Translations under genes and position numbers: made by a program
Notes under the pieces: model-generated
What the model saw: the letters and a program-made list of their open reading frames with translations, nothing else
Database searches by the model: none
What the model was told of the DNA's origin: nothing
Part shown: piece after piece, positions 1 to 10,671 of the stretch
Numbering within the stretch: the first letter of the stretch is position 1
Layout: every line of letters starts with the position of its first letter
Origin: Terana coerulea
Taxonomy: Eukaryota; Basidiomycota; Agaricomycetes; Polyporales; Phanerochaetaceae
Length of the DNA: 44,939 nucleotides
NCBI GenBank assembly: GCA_024811115.1
Contig: JAKOGH010000380.1
Span: 1-44,939 of the forward strand
Direction of reading: 5' to 3'

Positions 1-333
1 TAGAGCTCTGCGCAGCCCTACTACACGACTCCTCCGCATTGCGTACGCGCACCTTCATATCGAAGCATTATCCAGACTTCGAAGTGGTTTATGCATCTCA
101 AGGAACCCTTTCGTCGACTTCGACACGCCTCTTTCCTCGCCACGCGCAGCTAACAACGCCAAACCTAATATCCTGCAAGGCGGCGCGTTGATATATATAC
201 ATGCCCCTCCTGCGGCGAGACAATCCCTTCAAGAGACTCGCAGGTATCTGCTAGGTGAGTAATTCCGTTCGATCGGCGGGCTGTATGTCTTACATGTCAT
301 GTTAGAACTTAGTCGTGTCCCAGCTTGACAAGA
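1..333. other. Upstream region of the first gene
   Basis: I see no supported coding exon here. A TATA-like ATATATATAC run at 191-200 lies about 135 nt before the start codon I chose for the next gene. A GTGAGT at 255 and a CTTAG at 308-312 could bound a 5'-UTR intron. A short ATG frame at 201-254 ends at TAG and cannot be spliced in frame to the gene, so I leave it out. Confidence 0.4.
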
Positions 334-1788
334 ATGCCATTGACTATTGGGCAGATTGGAATCATTCCCTCCTTGGAAAGGTTTGTTAGCACGAATTACC
401 TGCTACGGCACTTCGTAGTTCTCGCCATCCTTTCCGTCGGTGTACTCTCAGCATCCATTGGATTATATTGTGCCGCCATCTACTATGGTCGCCCTACACA
501 GTTCTCATCCTCCGACCCTAGACTTCCTTTCCAGTCCGACTCCGGGGGTCGAGACACGATGGACATCATCTCCGCATGCTCCTCGACTCTCATCACCTGC
601 GTCTACTCCTCAGTGCACTTCAATATCCCCCGCGGTTACGCCCATCGGCTCCCCTTCAGCCAGAAAATCCAGTCGAAGGACTACTGGCTCGACCTGTGGG
701 GAAAGACGACGTTCTGGCTCTTGGGTATATTCTCTCCGGAGATGCTCGTTCTACACGCGTACTATGAGCATATGATCGCCCGCCGTGACGTGAAGTGGAT
801 GCGCGAACATGGGCACGAGGCGTGGACGATGACACATGCTTTCTTCGCAGACATGAGCGGGTTTGTCACTGAAGATGGGCGCGAGCTCCGGTCTGGGTTC
901 GCGCTCCACGACACACTGTTGCGATCCCCAAACCCTGGCTGGGTGGATTTCGAGGAGCTCGAATACGACATTGCTGACCGCACCAAAGCCGACTTGCTCT
1001 TCAAGATCATAACGTCGATCCAGGTGTTTCGCTTCTTCGTCGAAGTCATTGTCAGGACGATCCTGAAGCTTCCTGTGGCGCCCCTCGAGACCGTCACCTG
1101 TGCATACGTGATCTGCACCCTCTTGTATTACGGGCTATGGATACCTAAACCGTACAACGTGAACGAACGCATCGTCATCCGCGTGCAGCCCGCCACGCTA
1201 CGCAGGGCTCGCAAAATCGAGGAGTCAGACGTCAATGCAAGAGAGAAAACAAGCCGGATGCCTCCAGCTCTCAAACGGGTTTGGGATAACTATGTCGTGC
1301 CTTGCCTGGAGCCTCACATGACTGAGGCAGACCGCCAGCACGGTAGTGCAAATTTGTACCAATCAAGTCCATGTGAGCTCTCCATACATCACGTTCTATA
1401 GCTATGGCACGTACTTACTACAATAGTAGACATGACTCACGGCTCGCTCATCGCTACTGCGGCGGGTCTGCTGGTTGGCCTTGCACATCTTGCATGCTGG
1501 AACGTCGAGTTCCCCAACAATAATGGGCAAGTCCTCTGGAGATACTGTAGCATGGCATTGATTGTGCTGCCCGTCGTTGTCTTCATCATCATCCTCGGCG
1601 CCGCAATCATCGACAAACGGCGGGTTACTCAGGCGATGAACATGATAGCCCTGCCGCTGATCACTCTGTACTGTGTTGCGAGAATCATTCTGCTTATTCT
1701 TATTGGCCACTCGTTTCAGAGCTTGCCAGCAGGCGTGTATGATACGAGTAGTATTTCGTGGATCTCCTTCATTCCGTTCTACCACTAG
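334..1788 (+). CDS. Multipass membrane protein, basidiomycete-specific family, 2 exons
   Basis: Predicted integral membrane protein of about 465 aa with unknown function. Exon 1 is 334-1372 and exon 2 is 1430-1788. The 57-nt intron (GTGAGC donor, TAG acceptor) joins exactly in phase and removes a premature TAG at 1399. I used the first ATG (334), since the frame opens upstream only with TTG. About eight hydrophobic segments are visible: near residues 25-50, around ISACSSTLITCVYSSVHFNIP, FWLLGIFSPEMLVLHAYY, the segment before LKLPVAPLETVT, YVICTLLYYGLWIPKP, and three in exon 2 ending in ARIILLILIG. The layout (S-C-T-T-ACVW-like segment, then W-T-H-x-F-F-A-D-M-x-G-F, then a paired-helix C-terminus starting near HLACWNVEFP) matches a very common uncharacterised family of Agaricomycetes. 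Family recognition is from memory; the exon model is read directly. It may lack part of the usual N-terminus. Confidence 0.75.
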
Positions 1789-2113
1789 TACTTCGGTTCG
1801 AGTCAGCGTTCAAATCGCCACTTCGCGAGACACTTACAGTAACAGATTATCCTTATGCGGTCGTCGTATCCGAGGATGACCAGTGTTAACACTGTGCTCT
1901 AGTTACTTGTGCCCTCCTGCATGCGTCATGGTGGTGGTCGAAATGAAAACGGAAGTCAGACTCTGATATTTAGCAATTATTTTAGATGGTTAACCCCAGA
2001 AATTGCGCGCCAATTACCATATCCCACAAGCTCCGGCTGGCGCCGGCCGTTGACCTTGCCCGGTGAGGTTACGGAAGGTAGGCTCCGGAGTCACTCGCAG
2101 CGTAAGGTAGGTA
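1789..2113. other. Intergenic, no gene seen
   Basis: This is the 3' flank of the membrane protein gene. It holds one small palindrome (GGCGCCGGCC near 2039) and no convincing ORF, RNA or repeat. It ends at the TA target dinucleotide of the next element (2112-2113). Confidence 0.4.
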
Positions 2114-2770
2114 CTATGGGTGGCCCCCTTTTGATAACACTTTCGACTTTCTGCAGCACTGCGCCTCATCCCCTCTCCCTTTCTCCGTCATTTTGCACAT
2201 CTGCGTGCAACACAATCTTGTTTACATTTCCGTATTTTTCTGTATTTCTTCTTGGACTACAGACTTCATCGGAAGGGTTCCGAAAAGACAACTCTGGGTG
2301 GACCCAGTAATGATAACTCGGAGAAACTGCGCCATCACAAAATTCCCATATTCGTGACGAAATCCGTCCACCTCATTGGTCAATCAACAGTGTTAGCGCT
2401 CACAAACCGGTCCTCGAAGTGATAATTGAGCAGTCCTTCACGCACAAGCAGCATCGGCATGCTGCAAAGATGCGCAAATCATAACTATACATATGTGAAA
2501 TACTGCCTGCAACTTTGACAGTGTTTCCCTGGAGGGATCTGGCAAGGTGAGCCCATCGGCACTCTGATTTAGACTGTAAACGACCTTCTTGAGCACCTTC
2601 TGTAATTCCTACACCTCCCTCCTTCATTTTCGAGCTTTCTGAGTCAACAGGCATGCTTCGATAGCTACTGTGTATCTTAGAAAATAATCCCAAGGTCAAC
2701 GTTTGAGTGTGTCGGCCGCTGGACCTGAATTATCACATCTGTCCCGTTTATCAAAAGGGGCCACCCATAG
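2114..2770. mobile_element. 657-bp MITE with 24-bp TIRs and TA duplication (Tc1/mariner type)
   Basis: The left end CTATGGGTGGCCCCC...TTTTGATAA (2114-2137) is the reverse complement of the right end (2748-2770) except for one C missing from a C-run. TA flanks both ends (2112-2113 and 2771-2772). A TA target duplication is the hallmark of Tc1/mariner elements. There is no transposase ORF: the longest minus-strand frame (about 99 codons) resembles nothing I know. It is therefore a non-autonomous element. Confidence 0.8.
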
Positions 2771-2794
2771 TAGTGTGCATGGCAAACGCCTCCG

Positions 2795-3160
2795 GAGAGG
2801 TCTGCCAGGCCGGCTTGCCGGCAGAGCCGGCAGGCAACTCTGGCAGAGAGGTGGCAGGACTTGGACAGACGCTCAGAGGGATCGCCCGGAGGCCCGCCCC
2901 ATCACCCAAGTTGGGCATAACGGAGGGCCGAAAGTGACCGGTGTTCACAATGACAGTGGTTTCTGGAGGTTAGGAGGCTGCATAGGCTTGGTTGAGTCAA
3001 ATATTGCGAGACCTATGGCTCAAAAACTACCCAATCTTACTCATATGGCCTCGCCAGTCCTCTTGTCTGCCAGGTTCTGCCAGGTCCACCCTCGTCTGCC
3101 AGCCGGCAGTGCCATGCCGGCATTGCCGGCAGGCGAGATGGCAGGATTTGCCAAGCGCTC
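2795..3160. repeat. Two GCCGGCA-rich palindromic clusters
   Basis: Two clusters (about 2802-2850 and 3086-3145) are built from CTGCCAG, GCCGGC and GGCAG motifs. Each folds on itself, and the two are in inverted orientation to each other, bracketing about 230 bp of plain sequence. They may be the ends of another small element or a stem-rich relic. I see no clear target duplication. Confidence 0.5.
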
Positions 3161-3161
3161 T

Positions 3162-3489
3162 AAAGGTAGGCCTACTCCACTTTCGAGTACGTCACGTGGC
3201 TAGGCGCCGTCACGCTAAGCACTGAAGAACAATCTCAACCGAATGGGTCATGTTCGGCAGTCCTAATAGGAAGATATCTTCTCGTCAGTTTATTGGAACT
3301 TGCACATAAGAATATCTGACGAGACAACCTCTAGGAGAATCCATCTCTGAAGATTTTTGAATCTTTTCAAGACTGCCTTGCCTAGCCATCAAGTTGAGCG
3401 CTTGGTTCGCGTGACAGCGCTGCTTGGTGATTTCACGTGATGGTCACAGTGTGACGAGAGCACTCGAAAGTGAAGTAGGTCTACCTTAC
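3162..3489. mobile_element. MITE-like element with ~27-bp TIRs
   Basis: The left arm (AAGGTAGGCCTACTCCAC.., 3163-3189) and the right arm (..GAAGTAGGTCTACCTTA, 3462-3488) are inverted copies with about three mismatches, enclosing about 270 bp without an ORF. The flanks read TA or TAA on one side and TA on the other, consistent with a short TA-type duplication that I cannot fix to the base. Its own ends are palindromic (AGGTAGGCCTAC). Confidence 0.6.
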
Positions 3490-3660
3490 AAGCGTGAATG
3501 TAATGTGATTGTGGTGCAATAGTAAAAACTCTGTGCTAAGACATTGAGAACAGAAAACTAATAAACTCAAAGAATAACGGAACAGTATGTAACACAACAC
3601 TTGTGAGTTACTTTTGATCAGCACAACAGGTACGCCGAAGGGAGTCTACCTCCTGCAGAC

Positions 3661-5011
3661 CCGGGCACATTGCTGCCAGAGCAACGCCGCGCATACAATA
3701 TTATCACTGGCCACTTGGACAACACGCTGCTCGGATTGAAGCCGAAGCAATTGTTGAGGGTGATTCCGGGCGAAGGGGGCACAGGGAAGTCGAAAGTAAT
3801 CCAGACTGTCACCGAACTATTCCGCCAACGTGGTGCCGAGGCTACCTTGGTGAAAGCCGCATATACAGGCATCGCGGCATCACTCATTGACGGCCGGACC
3901 ACCTACAACATCACGTTCACGGGCGCAAATGGTGCGCGAGCGGTTTCTGCTGGTTCTCGAAAGAAGCTCCTGGTCTTCTGGCGTGGCCGATGGTACCTCA
4001 TCCTCGAAGAGTGCTCCATGCTCGCGAAGTTTTTCTGGCCATAATATCAGCTAGGGTGCAGATTAGCAAGGAGAACGCCGACCTACCATTTGGCGGAGTC
4101 AACGTAATCCTGTGTGGTGGTTTCCACCAATTTCCTCCTGTTGCGGCCAGGCGAAACTGCGCGTTGTATTTCCCCCGGCGCGCAGGGACTCTGTCGAGGA
4201 TCTCGAGGGGCGGAGCATTTACGAGAAGTTCACAACTGTGATACTGTTGACTCAGCAAGTGCGTATTACCGACTCCCAGTGGCTTGCGTTCCTTGCAGAT
4301 ATTCCATTGTCCAGCGGAGGATTGGATCCGCGGCCGTGCGTTGACTATGGCTGAACGCCTATTGGTTGTGACCAGCACATTTGGACGCAGAAAAAGGCGA
4401 GGCGAGCATGGCGGGTTGCCAGACACAGTCCAACTGGCGGTTGGTATGAAAGTGATGGTGACACTGAACGTCGACACCGACCTCGACGTGGCGAATGGCA
4501 GCCGTGGCGAGAATATTGTTGGGATCACACTACACCCTGATGAGCCCGACACCTCACATACTCGTGTTGTTCACTTACGCCACATGCCGCTGTACCTCCT
4601 CGTCAAGCTGGATCGCACGAAAGCCGCGACACTGCCAGGACTAGATCCGGAGTTATTTCAATACAACCTGCTCGAAAGTCATTTCAGATATTGATATACT
4701 CAGCGACAGTTCCCGGTGACGGCGGCATACGCGTTCACCGACTACTGTTCGCAAGGCCAGACTATCCCATACGTCTTGGTGGACATCCGAAAGCCTCTAA
4801 GTGGAAAACCCCCTTGACTAACGTCTACGTCGCATTATCACGAAGCCGGGGCCGGGAATCCATTTGTCTGCTCAGTGAGTACGACGAGAGTGTTCTGACG
4901 GAGCCTCTTGTCCCAGAGCTGCAGGCTGAGGACGCGCGGTTGGCAGCGTTGAGCGACACTACCGAGGACAAATGGAGGGAACTGGGTAGAAAGATGTTTT
5001 ACGAGCAGTAG
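3661..5011 (+). pseudogene. Decayed PIF1-type helicase (helitron-type remnant)
   Basis: Successive frames spell a PIF1-family DNA helicase domain with at least four frame changes. The first segment (3661-4044) has EQRRAYNIITGHL, the Walker A GEGGTGKSK (about 3766-3792) and the Walker B-like LILEECSML. The next frames give VILCGGFHQFPPVA (motif III, 4108-4143), then IYEKFTTVILLTQQVRITD (4216-4274). They continue with QLAVGMKVMVTLNVDTDLDVANG (4430-4497) and finally TDYCSQGQTIP and LTNVYVALSRSRGRESICLL (4737-4869), ending at a stop at 5011. No HUH Rep or upstream helitron domain is visible, so this is a C-terminal helicase fragment. Such copies are abundant in polypore genomes both within helitrons and standing alone. 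It is not functional as read. Confidence 0.85.
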
Positions 5012-5136
5012 AGATTCATGTATGTCGAGCATGTATGAGGAATACAAACGATGCAGCGTAAGAAGCGGTATAGAAGGCACATAGTAGGAACATATATAGT
5101 GGGAGTAGGGCGCCTGTGCGCGAACCAAGGCGTTAA

Positions 5137-5610
5137 ATCACCTTGCTTGCAAGGTAACTGTCACCTTGCTTGCAAGGTAACTGTGAAACCTTTAATGTGA
5201 AGCCACTTTTCGTCCTACCGGCATTTGCCTGACGCCCATCGTTTCCCACGGCCGTTCCCTTCCTCGCCGTCGTCCTGCTTAATCAGCACACGTTTACACC
5301 TGTACAAGCCCAAGCAAGGTTTTTGGCGGCGGAGCCGGCACGTATCTAGTGAAACCTTTACTAGTAATGTGAAGCCACTTTTCGTCCTACCGGCATTTGC
5401 CTGACGCCCATCCTTTCCCACGGCCGTTCCCTTCCTCGCCGTCGTCCTGCTTAATCTGCACACGTTTACACCTGTACAAACCCAAGCAAGGTTTTTGTCG
5501 GCGGAGCCGGCACGCATCTAGTAAAGGAGGGTGAGTGCAAAGCCACGTGCGGTAGGACAATTGCCAATAATTACAGGGTTGTAGAGACCTTGCGGGGGCA
5601 AGGTGACATA
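5137..5610. repeat. Palindrome-bounded element containing a 166-bp tandem repeat
   Basis: The left edge carries a 23-bp unit repeated twice (5138-5160 and 5161-5183), each with the palindrome ACCTTGC..GCAAGGT. The right edge (5588-5607) has ACCTTGC, a G spacer and GCAAGGT followed by GACA, so the two edges are inverted copies of GTCACCTTGC..GCAAGGT. Inside are two direct copies of a longer repeat (5183-5348 and 5349-5522), nearly identical except for a 6-nt ACTAGT insertion in the second. There is no coding potential. It ends about 80 bp before the next gene's ATG, so it may supply promoter sequence. Confidence 0.7.
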
Positions 5611-5692
5611 GACTACGTGACGTCACGCGGGGACGTTACTCTTCTCGCTGGCAACCCGGCTCATTACTCCTCTTTTCTTCCTCCCCACCACC

Positions 5693-6411
5693 ATGCCTCC
5701 CAAACGCAAGTCCGACGCCGCAGAGTCGTCTTCCGCAGTGAAGAAGGCGCGTACATCCAACGCGCACGCCGCTGCCAAGTCGCTTGTCGACGACATCCTC
5801 GACGCGCCGGAGAACTTCGACATTCCCGAAGACGATGAGGCCATCCGCACCGATTTTGTGCAAATAGCGAAGTACGCCCGGTATTTGGAAGAGCAGCTTA
5901 ACTCTGCGAACGATGCTGCTGTGCAGGTGCAAGCTGCGTCGAAGAAGACACCTGAGCAGCTGGAAATTGCAGCGGAGAAGGTCAGAAAGGCGGCTGTGGC
6001 CGGATTGAAGAAACAGATGACTGTATGCGCGCCGTTACTGAATGTATGCGCTCATAATAGCTAATTCGACTTCTTGCTAGTGGAAGCCGACGTGCAAGGC
6101 GAACAGGGCCAAGTTCGCATACGACGGCGTCTGCGCAGACCCGGAAGTCTTTGGTCATCTTCTGAAACAAGGCGGGCCTCCGAAGTGGAAGGCGAAGAAA
6201 ATGCCCACCGATGACTTCTTCGCTTGTTTTGGCGACGTTCATGGCTCTGCCAGGTACGTACCTATATCCACTAGATTGCGAGCACCGAAGCTGACTGTGC
6301 CACGGTAGGTATAACGAACTGTACATTTCCAGCAAAGAAGTGAACATCCGTTGGTCTGAGAGTGGCGAATTCAAGATTAGCGGTACTTACGGAGTTAGTT
6401 CCCACTGTTAA
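5693..6411 (+). CDS. Small basic nuclear-type protein, 3 exons, unknown function
   Basis: The predicted protein is 201 aa. Exons are 5693-6022, 6081-6253 and 6309-6411, with introns of 58 nt (GTATGC..CTAG) and 55 nt (GTACGT..GTAG), all phase-matched. The N-terminus is basic and low-complexity (PPKRKSDAAESS..VKKART), like a nuclear localisation signal. It is followed by a helical acidic stretch (SLVDDILDAPENFDIPEDDE) and a compact C-terminal part. That part has WKPTCKANRAKFAYDGVCADPEVFGHLL, a lysine/tryptophan patch (PPKWKAKKMP) and ends in FKISGTYG. I do not recognise a named domain. An alternative last intron (GTTAGT at 6394, CACAG near 6477) would swap the final residues. CCACCATG is a strong start context. 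Confidence 0.7.
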
Positions 6412-7051
6412 GGAAGTCAGTAAGCCCTTGACTGCCCTTGGCTTGCTGCTACCCTAACACTTACCTCATACTCACAGCTAACGTTGCATGATGCCCGAAA
6501 ATTCTGCTGATACATGTAGGGGGAGGCTAAATTGCCGCTATAATCATTTGATAACCGTATACCTTCCTTACTCGTATAATAGAGCCATTAACCCACGTTT
6601 GTATTTGTGCGGAAGCATTAAGTCCACCTAGATTAAGCACGTGTAGAATGAAAGAGCCGACGTAGTTATCTGTCTACCGTAGAGGACGTAACTATATGCA
6701 CATATGAGGAGCCAAACTGTCAAGGAAAAACGGACTTGAATCATAGTCAGACGGTGGATGGCGTACCATATAGTGTACGGGCTTCAAGTTACCTTGACAT
6801 TAGATATTGTCGCTGCTTCGGGAGCTGCTGATAGTGTGGTGCGTCCTTACCTGATCCATATGCTTCAAGCGTTTGCCCATGCATTTTCCACCAGTCCCAC
6901 TCCGAGCACCTATTAGAACTGTGACATCAATATTTGCTCGCCACAGTCACATGCCGCTCCTTGAGCTCAGCGCGTCGGGCGCCACAAAGTCTGCGGCCGA
7001 ATCAACCAAACATCAACTTATACGGCCAGCGAATACCGATAGGGAATATAT
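6412..7051. other. Intergenic, nothing recognised
   Basis: AT-rich spacer downstream of the small basic protein gene. The short ORFs here look like chance frames. It ends at the TAT triplet (7049-7051) that abuts the next transposon-like element. Confidence 0.4.
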
Positions 7052-8425
7052 CACAGCGTGTTGAGGTCAAATTTCAGCGGAGGTGTGGGGTGGTTGAAAT
7101 AGTGTCTGGGCCTGTATTGTAGCTATCTGGCAGACGCGTGAATTACCCCTGGCTGCAGTATTGCTGCAGGGCTGGTGAATTACTGAGTCCAGATTTCAGC
7201 CAGTCCGAAGAGTGTCTGCCAGATTGTCTGCAAGGTGGTTGGTTCCTTCACCCTCCTTCACCCCGAGTAAATCTTATCTCAATCTTATCTCTCGGACTGA
7301 TCGCCTGCCTTATTAAGAAAGTCTGCGGCGGAGTTTAAATCCGATCAAGGCGGCTGGCTGGCTGCACTTGGCTGCACCTCGGACTCTTCGTTCTCTCCTC
7401 GATGTCCACTGTGCCCATGCCGTCCACCATCTACCTCACCCCCGTCGTCGCACCACAACGGATACAAAGCTGGGTCAAGAAGGGTATGTCCTCAGTCCTT
7501 AGAAGGTCCAAGTTCAGCGAGGAAGAAGTACTCACCAGTTGGCGCAGCTCATGCTTGGTGCTTGTTGTGATGTAGCTCGTCGACAACAGCAGAGAAAGCA
7601 CGAGAGAATGCGTGTATAGTACACAGTAAGTTAAATGTTCATATTTCATGGTCTTTTCTCTCACTATGTTACGCATATAGTGACCTTCGGCGTCGAAAAC
7701 CCTCGGGGCGGTCACAGCGGTATGCGCGCTTTGCTCTTGTACCTTGGCCGTCCCCGTTCACTTATCCCACCTTTGTCAGGTGCGAATCTTTGCAGAATGT
7801 AGCTTGGATAGTGTGAAGATTAGTGAATGTGGGCTCTGCTCAAGAGGTGCGTCACATATGATAATGCCAATGGCGCTGATTTGACTTGTTTTTGCAGATC
7901 TTACAGTGTTGCTCTCTCACCATCATGCACAGTTCCATCTTTGACCAAGCTCAACTCGAGCTGAGCTGAAGGTGTGCTTTGCTCAAACCCCGGAGGTGAC
8001 TGCAGGTGAGTGAGCAGTTCCAGTAGGGCATAGAGGGCAAAGGTGGGCTGTATGCACTCTTGTGACATTTAGCTCTCTCCTATACTCCCAATGTAGTCCC
8101 TGTAAGCTCAATGTATAGTAGTCTAGTGGCTGGATGAATATAAAAGATTTATGCTAATATTATGATTTATTACGAATTTATGCACAATTACAATATGAGG
8201 GCGTCAAGAGGGCGCCAAGGCCATCTGGCAGCAGTCTCGCACCCGTCTTGCAACGCATGTGCCAGATGGTTGAAATCTGGCAGCTGCGGACTGGTTGGAA
8301 TACTGGTTGAAATCCGGCCAAACACCTGTGCCATCACCGCACCGCACCCACCACTGCGGCATGGTTGAAAGACGGCCGCGCAACCACTCCGTAGCTGCGT
8401 TGAAATATGACCTCAACACGCTGTG
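7052..8425. mobile_element. 1.37-kb non-autonomous DNA element, CACAGCG termini, TAT duplication
   Basis: The left end CACAGCGTGTTGAGGTCA (7052-7069) is matched in inverted orientation at 8408-8425, and similarity continues inward (ATTTCARCG and GGTTG blocks). TAT flanks both ends (7049-7051 and 8426-8428), a possible 3-bp target duplication. Several ATCTGGCAG/CTGCCAGAT motifs lie in both subterminal zones (7121-7235 and 8221-8285), like transposase-binding sites. CAC-type ends plus a 3-bp duplication suggest a CACTA-like origin, but this is inference. Inside, TTTAAA at 7335 precedes an ATG at 7402 with a GTATGT donor at 7485, giving at most a 37-codon spliced frame. No transposase is present. 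Confidence 0.6.
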
Positions 8426-8759
8426 TATACAATGCTATCAGAACAAGCCAGAACCAATATTTGTTACCAATGCAATTACACTCAGCTGCAGCAGGTACTG
8501 CACACGGACTCTTGGTCAGCATCCAAGTCATTTGAGGAACACACTAGCCATTGATTCTTGTGCCGATCTGTGCCAGCCCATACAACTATCAGAATTTTTC
8601 CCGTGCGTCTCGCCCAGCGGTCATCAATCGTCACTAAACGAATATAAGAGGCTGGCACCTCCGCGTGAGCACTCTTCTATGAGCAGATGCTGTTTATTGG
8701 ACTTACTTTCTCAGCCGGTTATTCGCCGTAAACCAAGCTCCCTGAACATTCCGAGTCAA
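8426..8759. other. Intergenic, nothing recognised
   Basis: Spacer between the CACAG-ended element and the 3' end of the minus-strand F-box-like gene. I see no repeat or signal that I can support. Confidence 0.35.
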
Positions 8760-10462
8760 TCAGGGCAGCACATCCGACACCAAGTCCTGCGCTATGTCAT
8801 AGCTTGCGGTTTTGGTCGGATGCGCATGCGCGGAAACAGGTATTCCAGGCATACGCTTGGAATAAACTCCTTGGAGGTACTCAGACTGTGCTTCGGTGAC
8901 GCTGCGCCCAGCATACCAGACCTCAACGGTCACGGTGGCCTCCGGCTGTTCAAGTTGAGCTGCGCACGGTGGCTCTTGGGCGAGAGGGTTCCATAGGGCT
9001 GGATCCACCGCGTCGTTGAAGCCTTCATAAACCATTATTATCCGTTTTAATCCCCATGTACCACTGTCGATGCCTGTAGACAATAGGCTAGTCACGAACA
9101 CCATGGTTCGAGGCTCATAATATTGCCTCAAGCAACTTTCTTGATTGACGAAAAAGGTGAAACAGCCTAGAAAGTACGCATGTGCTCATGAGCTACTGAT
9201 GTTGCCGTCTCACACAGCGCGGTTGTTCATACCATTCTTCTGCTGATTTGACTTTTTGAAGGCAATATCTGAGGGGTGGAATACGGCCTGAACAAGCCAA
9301 ACAATGAGCGGTATATCCTGCGGGATGGGGTTTTGCTCGGTGTAGCGGCGGCTGTATCTATAACGCATACTCGCTGCTGCGAAGATCCATGCGTACGCCC
9401 AGACATCTCCGCATGCAGATGTGTGAATTTCTTCAATGTAGGTGAACGAGGCCAAACAGCTCGGGGGTGCTCGTAGTTGGTGACATCATACCACCAAGCC
9501 TCCTCAAGCTGAATGTATCGCAGGTTGCGTATTGCCCCGAGGAACCGCAGAAGGTATGAGAATGACAGCGTGTGCGTCCGAGATAACTGCAGGCGGTAGA
9601 GGTTGGGTATCTGTGAAATCCGAAGCCGGACCATAGGAGGGAATTTGAAGATGTAATGTTCTTGTAGGGCCAGCAGGCAATTTGGTTCTAGTTGGTTTAG
9701 GAGCGCCGGCAGGAGCGACAGCACCTCCGCTGATGTTTCATCCCAAGCAGTACAGGACACACGGGATATATGTCTGGCCATAAACCGTGACCAGCGGGAC
9801 TGAAGGATGGTCTTCAAACGTTTGATGTCCGAACGGCCTCTGAGTGTGAGAATCGAGGGGATGAGCAGTGGTCGGAGCCGGTAGCTCCATGTGGAACATG
9901 TCCTGGAAACTCGCGACAAGTAGCGCCTCGATTCGAAGAAAAGGGGTGGCTGAATAGTTCCACGAGCGAGTTTAGGAGGGCGCCAAAGAAAATATTGGAT
10001 GGAAGCCCGGCCCAGACGTTGGAGGTCATCGTCTGCGACAACTCTTCGACGGGCCCGGAGATCCAGTGACGATAACGACGCCAAGCTGTAGTTGGGATCA
10101 TCAGCGTTCGGAGTACAAGGAGAATACGAGGGCGACGGGGAACATGCACACTGAAATTTATACTCACTGCCGACCACAATCAGCACCTTTTCATTGTCAC
10201 TGATCGGTGGTGACCCCGGAGGGTCCTGTTCATCCTGCCCGCCTATGAGTGAATGTGCGGGAACGCCCAGCTCGATTTCGCGCTGGGCAGGCTCTCTGCC
10301 CGGCAGGCCGTTGTCATCATCACGGCGTATCGGATGCGACGTGCGCAATGAGATTCGTTCAGAGTCGTCCACTGGCATGGCGGTGAGAGAAGTGAGGTCT
10401 TCGCATGGCAATGCATTCAAGTTAAGCCTCACGCAGCACAGCGTGTGCCCGTGTGAACGCAT
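8760..10462 (-). pseudogene. F-box/LRR-like protein gene, frameshifted
   Basis: The translation resembles the large basidiomycete F-box family. FFESRRYLSRVSRTCSTW then RLRPLLIPSILTLR is the usual end of the F-box, followed by leucine-rich segments (FPPMVRLRISQIPNLYRLQL, LLRFLGAIRNLRYIQLEEAW). The last intron is clean: 9167-9232 (GTATGA donor, CTAG acceptor), phase-matched to a final exon (9166-8760) with DPALWNPLAQEP and TVTVEVWYAG. A GTGAGT..CTACAG intron near 10084-10168 joins a different frame. Family-like sequence switches frame near 9930 (a CCCCTTTT run) and near 9482 (before LASFTYIEEIHTSACGDVWAYAW). Either the gene is dead or these are homopolymer errors. An F-box protein would recruit substrates to an SCF ubiquitin ligase. 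ATG choices are 10462 or 10378. Confidence 0.6.
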
Positions 10463-10671
10463 CTCCGAATTGCCTTGTGATGAGAGCGACTATCTAGCCT
10501 ATGAACCCGAGATGTCAGCCAGCGACAGAATGGTTGAATGTGCACTTCTTCCACCGAACCCATTGTAAGCAAACACATTCACCTTGATTCAAGCAGATCC
10601 AGACTCATGTGTAGATACAAAGCAAAAGCAAAACTCAGAACCCACAACGATGTCAAGCAGGCAAACGAACC

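Noticed and set aside
1909..2310. 133-codon open frame on +
   Set aside because: It runs across the left end of the MITE, has no ATG supported by context and no recognisable feature.
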